This document shows positions 28,157-38,600 of a stretch of 64,000 nucleotides of DNA, piece by piece. Made by a program: the position numbers and the translations under genes. Below the pieces are notes generated by a model. The model was not told the DNA's origin, searched no databases, and was given only the letters and a program-made list of their open reading frames with translations. The stretch is from Erythrobacter sp. HKB08 (GTDB taxonomy: Bacteria; Pseudomonadota; Alphaproteobacteria; Sphingomonadales; Sphingomonadaceae), in contig NZ_CP035310.1 in the NCBI RefSeq assembly GCF_004114695.1, positions 744,001 through 808,000 on the forward strand, written 5' to 3'. The first letter of the stretch is position 1. The number at the start of each line of letters is the position of its first letter.

Positions 28157-29179
28157 ATGGCAAAGCTGTCCCTCATCCGCCGACTCGCGCCGCTGGGCGT
28201 TCTCGTCGCCGCGACCACCGCAACGCCGGCCCAGGCCGGTGCGTTTTCCGGCAACATCGCCGTGCCGGCGCTCGCGCTACCGAGCATCACTTTCGTGGTG
28301 CAGGGTATCCAGCCGATGAGCGCGCAGCAGGACTGCGTGGCTCCGCTCGCGGCGAACGCGCAGGTCCCGGCGCAAAACCAAGCTATGTCGAAGTCGGCAG
28401 CCATCCTCGGTGGACAGATGAGCGCGCTCGATCGCATCCGTGCGCAGCAGACGGGCGAGATCTCGACCATGCCGGTCGAAGAGCCGGTCGTTGCGGCAAC
28501 TCCGGCCGTCGCCGCACCATGTGCAGGGCAGGGGACGGTGCCGGGCTTCGCAGTCCCGCAGCCGGTCGCCGCGATCGACTATGGCGCACGCAATGGTGAA
28601 ATCCTCGGATCGATGAAGCTGCCGATCCGCCGCACGAAGTTCGATGCCGACTGGGCACGCGTTTCGAGCCGTGGGCTGAGCTCGCGCGACATGCGCCGCT
28701 CGATCGGCACGACCGAGCTTGCCGGGATGGAAGGGCTCCAGCGCGTCAACGCCTGGGTCAACACCAACATCGCGCACCAGTCGGACCGCGCGGCCACCGG
28801 AAAGGCCGACAGCTGGGCCGATGCCCGCTCGACGCTGCGCAGCAAGAACGGCGACTGCGAGGATTTCGCGATCCTCAAGATGCAGATGCTCGCCAGTCTC
28901 GGCTACTCGCGCGAGGACATGACGCTGACCCTTGCGCGCGACCTGGTGCGCGGCGCGGACCATGCCGTGCTCATCGTGCGCGAGGGCGGTCAGTACTGGA
29001 TGCTCGACAACGCGACCAACACCGTGCTGCCGGCGCATCGCTCCTACGACTATCGCCCGGTTATGAGCTTCGGTGAAGGCAAGACCTGGCTGCACGGCTA
29101 CGCCATGCCGGCCAAGCGGCTCGATTACCGCTCGGTCATGGCCGTTTCGAGCGCGCGCCGCACCGGCTTGAACAGGTAA
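28157..29179 (+). CDS. Transglutaminase-like cysteine protease (LapG-like, BTLCP)
   Basis: Periplasmic cysteine protease of the LapG/peptidase C93 family, 340 residues with a signal peptide (1-27, ending PAQAG). The triad is C234 (KNGDCEDFAIL), H269 (GADHAVLIV) and D284 (WMLDNATN); the 35- and 50-residue spacing matches LapG. In Pseudomonas, LapG clips the retention domain of the LapA adhesin to release biofilm, under control of c-di-GMP through LapD. It lies beside the export genes for a giant adhesin, so the same job is likely. No LapD homologue is seen. The 3' end overlaps the convergent HlyD gene by 55 bp. Confidence 0.87.
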   Translation: MAKLSLIRRLAPLGVLVAATTATPAQAGAFSGNIAVPALALPSITFVVQGIQPMSAQQDCVAPLAANAQVPAQNQAMSKSAAILGGQMSALDRIRAQQTGEISTMPVEEPVVAATPAVAAPCAGQGTVPGFAVPQPVAAIDYGARNGEILGSMKLPIRRTKFDADWARVSSRGLSSRDMRRSIGTTELAGMEGLQRVNAWVNTNIAHQSDRAATGKADSWADARSTLRSKNGDCEDFAILKMQMLASLGYSREDMTLTLARDLVRGADHAVLIVREGGQYWMLDNATNTVLPAHRSYDYRPVMSFGEGKTWLHGYAMPAKRLDYRSVMAVSSARRTGLNR

Positions 29180-30393
29180 GACAGGACCGATTTGCGCCCG
29201 GTGATGATCTCGACATCGCAGATCATGCCGGGGACGATCGGGAATTCCTGGTTCCCCTTGCGCACGAAGGCGCGGTCGGTTTCGATCAGCACCGTGTAAT
29301 AGGCCTCGCGCTCGGCCTCGTCGTAGACGCTGTCGGCCGAGACATTCGTGACCTCGCCGGGCAGGCCGCCGTAAGTCGCGAAGTCGTAGGCGGTGATCTT
29401 CACATTCGCGCGGTCGCCGACCTTGATGAAGGCGATGTCCTTGGGCGCGACGCGCGCCTCGATCAGCAGCTTCTCGCCGACCGGCACGACCTGCATGATC
29501 TTCTCACCCGCATTGACGAAGCCCCCGATGGTGGTCACCTGCAAGTCGTTGACGATCCCGTCGACTGGCGAGCGTAGCTCGTTGCGGTCGCGCCGGGCCT
29601 CGGCCCCGCGGATGGTTTCCTCGTTCACCGCGATGCGCGTGGCGACTTCGCTGCGCTCGGCGAGCGCCTGCTGGCGGAACTCGGAACGGGCGGAGCTGAG
29701 ATCGGCCTGCGCCTGGCTGATCGAGGCACTCGCGCGCGCGACGGCCTGGCGTGCGGCCGACAGCCGACCTTGCGTATCGACGAGGTCGCGCTGGGCGGTA
29801 AGCAAATCGGTCTGCGGGACGATCCCCTGCCGCGCGAGCGGTTCGAGCATGTTCACTTGCTCGCGCGCGAGGCGGACGCTGTTTTCCAGTGTCGAGACGG
29901 TCGAACGGGCCTCGGAAAGATCGCGGCGGCGCTGCTCGATCGCGGCAGCCAGTGCGCGCTCACGGCTTTGCGCGGTGGCAAGGCGCGCCTGCTGGAGGCG
30001 GCGCTCTTCGGCGCAAACAGTCCCGGGCTCGCAGCTCGCGCCGCCCGAGCGGTTTGCTTCGCCTTCGAGCCGCTGGGCGCGGGCAGCGAGGCGTTCGTTC
30101 TCGGTGCGAAGCTGGCCAAGCTCGGACGATGCCATCGCGTCGTCGAGCCGGACCAGCAGCTGGCCCTGCTTCACCGACTGGCCGCTGCGCACGAGGATTT
30201 CGGAGACGACCGAAGGCTCGGCCGGCTGGACGAGCTGCGTCTTGCTCGACGGGATCACCTTGCCGGTGCCGCGCGTCACTTCCTCGGTCTGGGCAAAGGC
30301 CGCCCAGATGGCGAGCAGCAGGATGCAGGCAGCCGATACGGCGATCAGCTTGCGGTTGGGATCGAGGTCGCGAAACCCGTCAATCACGCTCAT
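29125..30393 (-). CDS. HlyD-family type I secretion adaptor (LapC-like)
   Basis: Periplasmic membrane-fusion protein of a type I secretion system, 422 residues. One N-terminal TM helix (about 15-33) is followed by a lipoyl half-motif (LVQPAEPSVVSEILVRSGQSV), a long coiled coil (about 95-265) and the second half LRSPVDGIVNDLQVTTIGGFV. The beta-barrel and the C-terminal motif GRKSVLSYLFKPVRRAL are characteristic of this subfamily. It connects the ABC exporter to TolC. The start overlaps the end of the wall-hydrolase gene by 14 bp. Confidence 0.93.
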   Translation of the reverse strand: MSVIDGFRDLDPNRKLIAVSAACILLLAIWAAFAQTEEVTRGTGKVIPSSKTQLVQPAEPSVVSEILVRSGQSVKQGQLLVRLDDAMASSELGQLRTENERLAARAQRLEGEANRSGGASCEPGTVCAEERRLQQARLATAQSRERALAAAIEQRRRDLSEARSTVSTLENSVRLAREQVNMLEPLARQGIVPQTDLLTAQRDLVDTQGRLSAARQAVARASASISQAQADLSSARSEFRQQALAERSEVATRIAVNEETIRGAEARRDRNELRSPVDGIVNDLQVTTIGGFVNAGEKIMQVVPVGEKLLIEARVAPKDIAFIKVGDRANVKITAYDFATYGGLPGEVTNVSADSVYDEAEREAYYTVLIETDRAFVRKGNQEFPIVPGMICDVEIITGRKSVLSYLFKPVRRALETAMTER

Positions 30394-31390
30394 CTAGGGT
30401 GCTCTCGCTATCGGGCGCCTGGCCGCCCTGTTTTGCAATCGATGCTTCGTAGATCCCGCCGGTATTGACCGGATCGGGGATCGACAGGCGCCATTCCTTG
30501 GTCGTGTCGATCCGCCCGCCGACATCGCTCGGCGCGTGACGGTCCTTGATGTCGGGCACGACGGTCAGGCCGGTGACGAAGTTCTGCTCCGGCTCGAGCG
30601 ATTCCAGCCCGTCGAGGCGATCGGCTTCGAGGCGCTTGAGACGGTCCCAGTTGAGCGCGGGGATCGCCTCGCGGCCGGCCCAGCGGGCGCTGAAGGCGCG
30701 CGAGCGGCCCGCGGAGCCGGGGAAGCGGTAGAAGATATGCGCGCCGATCTTGGTCACCTTGCCGAGGCGGAAGGCCCAGCGCGGCAGGACGTAATCGGCG
30801 TGATAGTGCGTCGAGGTGCCGACCGATTTCTCGATATGGCCGCCAAGCGCCGCAATCGCGACATCGCGCGAGGCCTGCCACTTGCTGGCCATCGGGCGGC
30901 GCAGCAGCGATCCGTCGCAGGTGAAGCTGAACTGGCAGACGCGCTGGTTCGAGCCTTCGTAGACCACGCCGCAGACCGAGTTCGGATAGAGCGGGTGGCG
31001 CAGCCGGTTGAGCACGACCTGCGCGACCGCGCGCTTGCCCGCGACCGGCTCGTTGGCGGCCTCGTAATAGATCGCCTGCGTCATGCATTTGAGCGCGTTG
31101 TCGTAAGTCGGCCCGGACAGGTCGCCGAGCCGCCACTTGCCCATGCCTTCGAGCGGTTGCTTCGACAGCGGGATCATCGCGTTGCGATCCTGCGCGCTGG
31201 TGCCTTCGGCAACCAGCGGCTCGCCGCTCGGAACCGAGGCGAGCTTGAGCTGGACGATTTCCGGCGCGAATTGCGGCTGGAGATCGTCGAGGCTGGTCGA
31301 ATGCGCGCTGCCGAGCAGGAATGCGAAGGGCAGGGCGGCGATCGGCGCAAGCTTGCCTTTCAGGCCGAGCAGGATGGCGGTGAAGTTCAT
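30380..31390 (-). CDS. SleB-type cell wall hydrolase in a secretion operon
   Basis: A 336-residue protein with an N-terminal signal/anchor (about 5-30) and a SleB hydrolase domain at about 105-240: MTQAIYYEAANEPVAGKRAVAQ with the catalytic glutamate, then VLNRLRHPLYPNSVCGVVYEG and CQFSFTCDG. The C-terminal 90 residues have no recognised domain. SleB-type enzymes are lytic transglycosylase-like; in a non-sporulating bacterium such a gene may open the peptidoglycan for the secretion channel. The ATG overlaps the exporter stop as ATGA and the stop overlaps the HlyD start, so it is an integral operon member. Confidence 0.85.
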   Translation of the reverse strand: MNFTAILLGLKGKLAPIAALPFAFLLGSAHSTSLDDLQPQFAPEIVQLKLASVPSGEPLVAEGTSAQDRNAMIPLSKQPLEGMGKWRLGDLSGPTYDNALKCMTQAIYYEAANEPVAGKRAVAQVVLNRLRHPLYPNSVCGVVYEGSNQRVCQFSFTCDGSLLRRPMASKWQASRDVAIAALGGHIEKSVGTSTHYHADYVLPRWAFRLGKVTKIGAHIFYRFPGSAGRSRAFSARWAGREAIPALNWDRLKRLEADRLDGLESLEPEQNFVTGLTVVPDIKDRHAPSDVGGRIDTTKEWRLSIPDPVNTGGIYEASIAKQGGQAPDSESTLDERD

Positions 31391-33525
31391 GCCTCGATGC
31401 CTCCGCTCTGGCGGGCCTGCGCGAGGATCTGTTCCTTCGGTCCGTCGGCGACGATGCGGCCCTGGTCGAGCACGATGATACGGTCGCACAGGCTGAACAG
31501 CGCCGGGCGATGCGTCGCCACGACCAGCGTCTGTTCGGGCTGGAGCTTTTCACGCAGCCGGTCGACGAACAGCGCCTCGGTGCGCGAATCCATGTTGCCG
31601 GTCGGCTCGTCGAGCACGAGCAGTTCCGACGGGCTGACGAAGGCGCGGGCGAGCGCGATGAAGGCCCGCTGTCCGCCCGAGAGGCGGCGACCCTGCTCGC
31701 CCACCTGGCGGTCGAAACCGACCTCGTCGCGGGCGATGAATTCCTCTGCGCCAACGGCCTTGAGCGCCTCGTGCAGCTGCGGTTCGGCCGCATCCGGGCC
31801 GCCGAGCTGGAGGTTGTCCTTGACCGAGCCGGTGAAGAGCAGCGCGTCCTGGCCGACGAAGCGGAATGCGCGGCGCAGGTCCGAGGGGCGGAACTGGCGG
31901 CTGTCGATCCCGTCGACCAGCATCGCACCGTCGCTTGGCGGGTAGAGGCCGCACAGGATGCGCCCGAGCGTCGACTTGCCCGAGGCGACGCGGCCGATCA
32001 GCGCGATCTTCTCGCCCGGCTGGATCGTCAGGTCGACCCGATCGAGTGCGGCGCGCGCGGCATCGGGATAGGCGAAGCTGCAGGCATCGAGCTTGATCGA
32101 GCAGCGGCGCGGAACGGCAGGCGGCGAAGTACGGCCGAGCGTGCGCTCGTCCTCGCCGTCGAACAGGTTCTCGATGCTGGTCAGCGTCTCGCGGGCCTGG
32201 CGCGCGCGGGTCAGCAGGAAGGCGATTTGGCCCGCCGGTGCGAGCGAGCGCGATGACAGCATGACGATCGCGATGATCGCACCCATGGTGATCGCGCCGC
32301 TGTCGAACAGGTAGTAGCCGCCGATAATCAGCGAGATGGTCGAGATCTGCTGGAACGAGCTGGCGAGCCCGACCGCGATCGAGTTGATGCGCTTGAGGCG
32401 CTGGTGCGAGCGGCTGCCGATGTCGGACAGCGTGTACCAGCGGCCCATGATCGAACCTTCGCCCGCAAGGCTCTTGAGCGTTTCGGCACCGGCGACCGAT
32501 TCGACCAGCAGCGTCTGCTGCAGGCCGTGGTCGGACTGTGCATCGCGCGCCGCTTCTGAGACCTTGCGCTGCAGGATGAAGCCGGCGATCCCCATCAGGA
32601 TCATTGCCGTGATCGGGACGAGCGCCAGCCAGCCCGCGATGATCGCGATCACGCCGACGAAGACGAACAGGAAAAGCAGGTCGACCACCAGCACGACGCT
32701 GGTCGAGGCGAAGAATTCGCGCACGTTGCCATATTCGGAGACGCGCGCGGCGAGCGCGCCGGTGCTGCCCTGGCGCGAGGCGAGGGGCAGGCCGATGACG
32801 CGGCTGAAAATCTTTTGCGACAGGCGCATGTCGAGCCGCCGCCCGATCTGGTCGACGACATTGGTGCGCGCGGTGCGCAGCGCGAATTCGAGCGCGAAGG
32901 CGAGCAGTACGCCGACGCCGAGCACCCACAGGGTCGAGACCGCCTTGTTCGGGATCACGCGGTCGTAGACGTTCATCGTGAACAGCGGCAGCGCGAGCGC
33001 GAGCAGGTTGATCAGCAGCGAGGCGAGCAGCACCGAACGGAACGCGCGGCGTTCCTTGTTGAGCTCGCTCCAGAACCAGTGGTGGCGCGCCTTCTTGTAC
33101 CAGGGCGAGCCCTGTTCGCGCAGCCGGTCGGGATCGCCAACGACCGAATACATCCCGCCGCCGAATTCCTCGGCGAAGGCCTTGCGATCGACCCACACGT
33201 CTTCGCCGCTTTCGGGCGTCCACAGCAGGACCTGGTCGCGCGTGACCTGGCGGATGATCGCGGGTGCCGCCTCGCCGCGTTCGACGAGGGCCGGGTAGAG
33301 GTCCTCGTCCAGCGGCAGGCGCTTGCGCTCGATCCGGTCGTAATTGAGCCCGGCAAGCTCGAGCGCCGCGCCGGCCTGGTGCATCGGGGTGCGCCCCTCG
33401 GCATCCTTGGCGAGAGTATGACCCTGCGCCGCGTCGAACGGCAGCCCGAAATGTCGGGCCAGTTCTTCGACGCAGGCGAGAAGGGGATCGGCCGTGGCGG
33501 CGTGCGGAATGTCCGTCATTTGCAT
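31387..33525 (-). CDS. Type I secretion ABC transporter, permease/ATPase (LapB-like)
   Basis: A 712-residue exporter that moves the adhesin from the cytosol. The N-terminal C39-like domain (about 1-130) starts LLACVEELARHFGLP and lacks the Cys-His protease pair, as in LapB/HlyB-type exporters. The TM domain (about 160-440) is followed by the ATPase with Walker A GRVASGKSTLGR, signature RLSGGQR, Walker B LLVLDEPTGNMDS and H-loop ATHR. The start is uncertain by one codon (TTG 33528 or ATG 33525). Confidence 0.94.
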   Translation of the reverse strand: MQMTDIPHAATADPLLACVEELARHFGLPFDAAQGHTLAKDAEGRTPMHQAGAALELAGLNYDRIERKRLPLDEDLYPALVERGEAAPAIIRQVTRDQVLLWTPESGEDVWVDRKAFAEEFGGGMYSVVGDPDRLREQGSPWYKKARHHWFWSELNKERRAFRSVLLASLLINLLALALPLFTMNVYDRVIPNKAVSTLWVLGVGVLLAFALEFALRTARTNVVDQIGRRLDMRLSQKIFSRVIGLPLASRQGSTGALAARVSEYGNVREFFASTSVVLVVDLLFLFVFVGVIAIIAGWLALVPITAMILMGIAGFILQRKVSEAARDAQSDHGLQQTLLVESVAGAETLKSLAGEGSIMGRWYTLSDIGSRSHQRLKRINSIAVGLASSFQQISTISLIIGGYYLFDSGAITMGAIIAIVMLSSRSLAPAGQIAFLLTRARQARETLTSIENLFDGEDERTLGRTSPPAVPRRCSIKLDACSFAYPDAARAALDRVDLTIQPGEKIALIGRVASGKSTLGRILCGLYPPSDGAMLVDGIDSRQFRPSDLRRAFRFVGQDALLFTGSVKDNLQLGGPDAAEPQLHEALKAVGAEEFIARDEVGFDRQVGEQGRRLSGGQRAFIALARAFVSPSELLVLDEPTGNMDSRTEALFVDRLREKLQPEQTLVVATHRPALFSLCDRIIVLDQGRIVADGPKEQILAQARQSGGIEA

Positions 33526-33554
33526 CAAGGCCGATCCGATCCCGTTCTACTCAT

Positions 33555-34949
33555 TCAGTCGGCGTATCGCCGACGCTGCGTTTCGGCAGGCAGGCTCGGC
33601 CCGTAGTCGAACCGCTGGCGCTCCTCCATGCCCGCACCCGCGCCGGGCGCGATGCTGAGGGCGTCGAGGAACTGGTTCGTCGAGGCGAGGACCTGGTACT
33701 GCGCGAAAAGTTCGGAGAAGCGCGAAGTCTCGCGCCGCACCTGCGTGCTGTAGCGCGCATTCTGCGAATCCAGCACGTCGAGCAGCGAGCGCCGCCCGAT
33801 GTTGAACTGGCTGCGATAGGACAGCAGCAGGTCGTCGCTGACCTGCGACTGGCGTTCCAGCGCAGAACCCACGCGGCGCTGCGACTGCATCGCAGTCCAT
33901 GCATTGAGCACGTCCTGCTCCGCTTCGCGGGTCACCTGGTGGAGACGGAAGCGGGCCTGCGAGGCACGGCGCACCATTTCCTGGTACTTCGCGCGGTTGA
34001 TCCCGCCGTCGAAGATGTTCCAGCGCAGGTACACCCGGCCCATCACATCGTTGGTCTCGCCGCTGAAGCCGTCGATATCGTCACCGATGCGGCCCGTCAG
34101 GTCGACGCCGATGGTCGGATAGAGATCGCCCTTGGCCGACATGGCCAGCGCATTGGCTGCATCGACATCGGCCATCGCCTCGCGCACCAGCGGGTTCTTC
34201 GTGCGCGCAAGGCCCACGGCAGCTTCCTTGGTGTTGGGCATGTTGGCCGCAAGGTTCGGCGGCAGGGTCACGCTGTCGACCGTCAGGCCGGTCAGCGCGC
34301 GAAGGGCGATCTTCGCCTCTTCGAGCGACTGCAGCGCTTCTTCCTGGCGCACGATCGCGGCCTGCAGCCGCTCTTCGGCCTGCTGCTGGTCGGCTACGCT
34401 GATCGAGCCCTGGCTGACGCCTTTGCCCAGGTCGCCGACGAGCGACTGGTGGAAGGCGGCATTATCGACCGAGGCGGCATAGATGCGCTGCTGGAGCAGC
34501 ACGTCGAGATACTGCCTTGCAACCTGCAGTGCGACGAACTCCGAACGCTCGACGACGCGCAGCGATGCACCATCGACGCGCGAGGCCTGGCGCAGCAGCT
34601 CGCCGCGACGACGACCGAAGTCGAAGATCGTCCAGTCGGCCTTGGCCTGCGCCTCGATCGGATAGAGCTCGTCATCGGCAATGCCGAGCGTGCGGCGGGT
34701 GTTGTTCTCGAGCCGGCGGATGCCTGCCGAAGCCTCGATATCCACGCGCGGCGCATAGAGGCCCTGGGCCTGCTCACGCTCGAACTGGATGGCTTCGGTA
34801 TTCATCTGCGCCTGGATCACCTCGGGGTTGGTCTCGACGGCGATCGCAATGGCCTCCTGCATGGAGATGGCATCGTCCTGCGCGATTGCGGCGCTTGACG
34901 TACCGGCCAGCAGGCTGGCGGCGGCGAGCTTGAGGAAAGTCTTTTTCAT
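33555..34949 (-). CDS. TolC-family outer-membrane channel
   Basis: Outer-membrane efflux/secretion duct of 464 residues with a signal peptide (1-24, ending AIAQD). Two outer-membrane factor repeats are visible; each begins like SMQEAIAIAVETNPEV and ends with long helices such as LQVARQYLDVLLQQR. LYPTIGVDLTGRIGDD and FDGGINRAKYQEM mark the second barrel part. ATG 34949 follows AGGGAGCAGGGACC. Exit duct for the adhesin exporter encoded next to it. Confidence 0.93.
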   Translation of the reverse strand: MKKTFLKLAAASLLAGTSSAAIAQDDAISMQEAIAIAVETNPEVIQAQMNTEAIQFEREQAQGLYAPRVDIEASAGIRRLENNTRRTLGIADDELYPIEAQAKADWTIFDFGRRRGELLRQASRVDGASLRVVERSEFVALQVARQYLDVLLQQRIYAASVDNAAFHQSLVGDLGKGVSQGSISVADQQQAEERLQAAIVRQEEALQSLEEAKIALRALTGLTVDSVTLPPNLAANMPNTKEAAVGLARTKNPLVREAMADVDAANALAMSAKGDLYPTIGVDLTGRIGDDIDGFSGETNDVMGRVYLRWNIFDGGINRAKYQEMVRRASQARFRLHQVTREAEQDVLNAWTAMQSQRRVGSALERQSQVSDDLLLSYRSQFNIGRRSLLDVLDSQNARYSTQVRRETSRFSELFAQYQVLASTNQFLDALSIAPGAGAGMEERQRFDYGPSLPAETQRRRYAD

Positions 34950-34962
34950 GGTCCCTGCTCCC

Positions 34963-35667
34963 TCAGCGAACTTCGATTTCGACACGGCGGTTCTGCGGGT
35001 TGCGCACGCCGTCTGGCGTCGGCACGCGCGGTTCGCTTTCGCCCCGAGCACGGGTCTCGATCATGCTCGCGGGCACGCCCATGGCGCCCATTTCGTCGGC
35101 GATCGCCTGCGCGCGGCGCTGCGAAAGGCCGTCGTTGTAGGCATCGCTGCCCGAACGGTCGGTGTGGCCGGTGACGACGAAGGCGTTCCAGCCACACTGC
35201 TGGTAATTGCCGCGCACGAAGCTCAGCGTGTCGCGCGCCGAAGCGGGCGGCACTGCGCTATCGAAGTCGAAGAAGATCGCTCCGATGACCGGACGTTCGC
35301 ACTCGGGCTGAGGCGTCGGCTCGGGCTTCTCGATGATGCGCTGGCGCGGCACCATCATCATGCGCTGGTAGGCATCGTCGCACTTGCCGATGCTAACCGG
35401 ATCCTTGGTGCCCGACTTGAGATAGCCCAGCGCGATACCGCACTGCGCTTTCGCGTCGATCGCCCAGAGATACCGCGGGTCGTCGGCATTGACGATCGCG
35501 CTGTCGTTCGAGGTCGTGATCGCCGCCTGGTAGCGCATATCGATCGCATCCCTCAGTGCAGAGCCGTCGAGCGACATGAGATCGCCTCCGTCCTGCGCCA
35601 TCGCGGGCGCCGATAGGGCCCCGAGGGCGAGGCCCGTCAGTGCAAGTGCTGTCCTGTAGTCAGTCAT
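34963..35667 (-). CDS. OmpA-family protein of the adhesin operon
   Basis: A 234-residue exported protein with a signal peptide (1-25, ending PAMAQ). The N-terminal half is helical (about 30-115). The OmpA-like peptidoglycan-binding domain is at about 120-234: IFFDFDSAVPPASA, then VVTGHTDRSGSDAYNDGLSQ and RARGESEP with NPQNRRVEIEV. The C-terminus anchors to diaminopimelate of peptidoglycan, so it may tether the secretion apparatus to the wall. It lies between the adhesin and tolC genes with gaps of 31 and 13 bp, hence in the same operon. Confidence 0.88.
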   Translation of the reverse strand: MTDYRTALALTGLALGALSAPAMAQDGGDLMSLDGSALRDAIDMRYQAAITTSNDSAIVNADDPRYLWAIDAKAQCGIALGYLKSGTKDPVSIGKCDDAYQRMMMVPRQRIIEKPEPTPQPECERPVIGAIFFDFDSAVPPASARDTLSFVRGNYQQCGWNAFVVTGHTDRSGSDAYNDGLSQRRAQAIADEMGAMGVPASMIETRARGESEPRVPTPDGVRNPQNRRVEIEVR

Positions 35668-35698
35668 GGTGGTCCCCCATGTTGTCATGCATGTCGCA

Positions 35699-38600
35699 TT
35701 ACCCCTGCGCCGCAGCGAGTGCCGCTGCGTCGTCTGCCGCGTCGAAGGTTTCGAACGGCGTCATGGACATCGGTCCGAAGTCGGGCGCTTGGTCCAGAAG
35801 CCCGCTTTCGCTGCTGTTCATGATCGCATTGAACGAAACCGGTCCGACCGGATTTCCTGCCAGTGCATCGATGATCGCATCGACACCCTGCGCTTCGTAA
35901 AGTTCGCCGACGAGATGGCCGACGTCCGGCAGCATGCCGAACTGGCCGCCCTGGCCTTCGAGCATCGCATCTTGCGCCATGCCGGTAGCTTCCAGCGTGA
36001 GCAGCGCATCCATCATCGACGGTGCGATTGCGTGGACGCCGGCATCGAACACCGGAACCGCGTCGAACAGGCCCGACGGCTCGTTCGAGAGCACGAGATC
36101 GGGCGCGCCGATATCGCTGAGCTCGAACATCGAAGCCGGGGCAAGGTCGAGCGACCAGTCGTCGATCATGCGCGTCTCGCTCGTGATCTCGGCCAGCTGC
36201 TGCGGACCGTTCGAGACGAGATAGTTGCTGAGGCTGAAGTGCTCGATCGCCATGCTCGCGGCCGGACCGCCCCAGGCCTGCCAGACGCTGAGGTCGCCCG
36301 ACATCGCATCGATCCGCGCATCGCCCAGGTCGCCCATCGCATGGCCGGTGTCGGGGTAGCCGAACAGGCCCGCTGCAGCGGCGAAACTTGCAGCCTCGGC
36401 CGTGCGGCGCGCATTGGTCTGCTCTGCACCGATCTGGAAGCTGGCATCGGCTGCCGTTCCGGTCGAGCCGTCTGCCTTGGTGAACGAGGCGAGGCCGTGG
36501 ACGACCACGTCGCCGCCTGCCGTGACGTAGCTGTTGCCGTCGGAAACGAGGCTCAGCGAGACGATCCCGGCTTCGGCCAGCGAGACGAGCTCGCCCGCGT
36601 CGCTCACGCCGTTGCCGTTGGCGTCCTGCCACACGGCGAACTGCGCATAGGCTGCGTCGGAAGCATCGAGCATGCCGTCGCCATTGCCGTCGTGATTGGC
36701 GGCAATCGCTTCGAGGTCGCTCATGCCGGCGCCGCCGAAGACGAACTCCGAAGCACCCGACACCATGCCGTCGCCATTCGCGTCATGGACGAGAATGCCG
36801 TCGTCGCTGCCGACCCAGGCGGTTGCGCTGGGCGCGCCGTCGCCGTCGTAATCGAACGCGACACCCGCTTCGAGGCCGACGAATTCGACGCCGTCGCCAT
36901 CGAGGTCGAGCGCGACCGGCGGTGCAGCCGGCTGGGCCGTGATGGCGAGGTTGCCCGAGAGGACGATGTCGCCATCGCCGTCCTGGATCGCGATCGGAAC
37001 GTCGAAGGAAACCGGGTCATTGGTAACCTGCACGGTACCGAAGTCGCCGATCTTGAATGGCCGACCGCCGACATTCTCGAAGACGATCGAGTTGTAGCCG
37101 TCGGCAGTGAAGGCAGCGATCCGCGTCTCCGAAACGACGCCGGACACGTCGACATGCCCGCTCGGGTCGAAGATGACCGTGAAGCTCTGACCACCGATCG
37201 TGTAGGTGCCGTTGGCCGTGATATCGAGCGAGTCGTTGTTATACGAAATCGCGATTTCGGTGATTATGTCCTTCACACCGTCGCCGACATCGTCATTGCC
37301 GTCGGTTCCGGTCGTCGCATTGTCGTCCGAAGCCGTCAGGCGCACCGTGCTCTGCTTGGTTCCGCCGGAGATGGCGGTGAACAGGGCCGAAGCACCGTTG
37401 GCAGTGTAGTGACCGTCGAACGAATGGTTCTGGTTCGCTCCGACAGAATAGTCGCCGCCACTGACAGGGCTGCCCGCCAGGTCGACCACGAAGTCGACGC
37501 GCATGGCTTCCCCGGTCTTCACCGAGTTGCCGTCGCTGATGCCGCCTTCGTTGGCGTTCGTGTTGACCGTGCCGCTTTCGGTTCCGCTCGGGGCGGTTCC
37601 GCCGTTTTCGAGCGGGGTCAGCAGCAGATCCTGGCTGCCGGTGACGAGCGGCTGGTTGAAGCCCGCCCATGCGCCGTTGCCGCCGACGAAGTCGTAGCCA
37701 TCGTCGTTGAAATCGACGTTGCGAAGCGAGTCGATCGGCTGCGAAATGGTGATCTTGTACTGATCGTCCGAGCCGGTCGGCTGCAGCTCGATGCGGAACA
37801 CCTCGCTATCGTCGCTTTCCTTGGTCGCGACCAGCACCGTGCCGCCGCCGCTGATCGTGTACTCGAGGTCGACGAGGCCCGAAGTGAGGCCCTGAGCGAG
37901 CAGAGCATCGATCGTGTTGCCGGTGCCGTAGCTCTGGCCGGTGAAGATGATCGCACCCGCACCGTCCGCGCCGTAGTTGTTGTCGACATCGTTGTCGCCG
38001 TCGAGGAACGCGGTGTTCATGCCGCCCGGCGCGTTGGTGACATTCACCGAGAACGCGGTGACCGCCAGCGGGATATCGTCGACGATATTGATCGAAATCG
38101 TCCCGTCGACCGTGTTCCCGTTCGCATCCGAAGCGGTGTAGGTGAAGCTTTCCGCGTTGAGCTGGGTCGTCACACCGTCGTCCGCTGCCGGGTTCGTCGT
38201 GAACGGATCGGTCAGCGTGTAGGTGAAATCGCCGGTGGTGTTGTTGATCTTGAGCGTACCATAGGTGCCCGCGATCGTCGTGAACCCGCCGGCAACCGTG
38301 CCGCCCGCGATCGAGTATTCGGTCGCACCGGTCACGGTGACATTGCCCGTCGCCGTTTCGGTCGTCTCGCTGGGCATGGAGCCGGTGACATTGGATGCGA
38401 CGACATCATTGCCGGTCGCAGCATCGTCCATCGCCTCTTCGTAGACCGTCACGCTCTCGTCGTCGCCGACGAGGGTGACTGCCGTCACGTCGATCGTCAG
38501 CGTCGTAGTGACGAGGTCGCCGTCGCCGTCGATGATCGTGTAGACGAAGGTGTCGGTCTGGTTGGCATCGATCGTGTCCGGAGCGACCGAGTAGGTGTAG

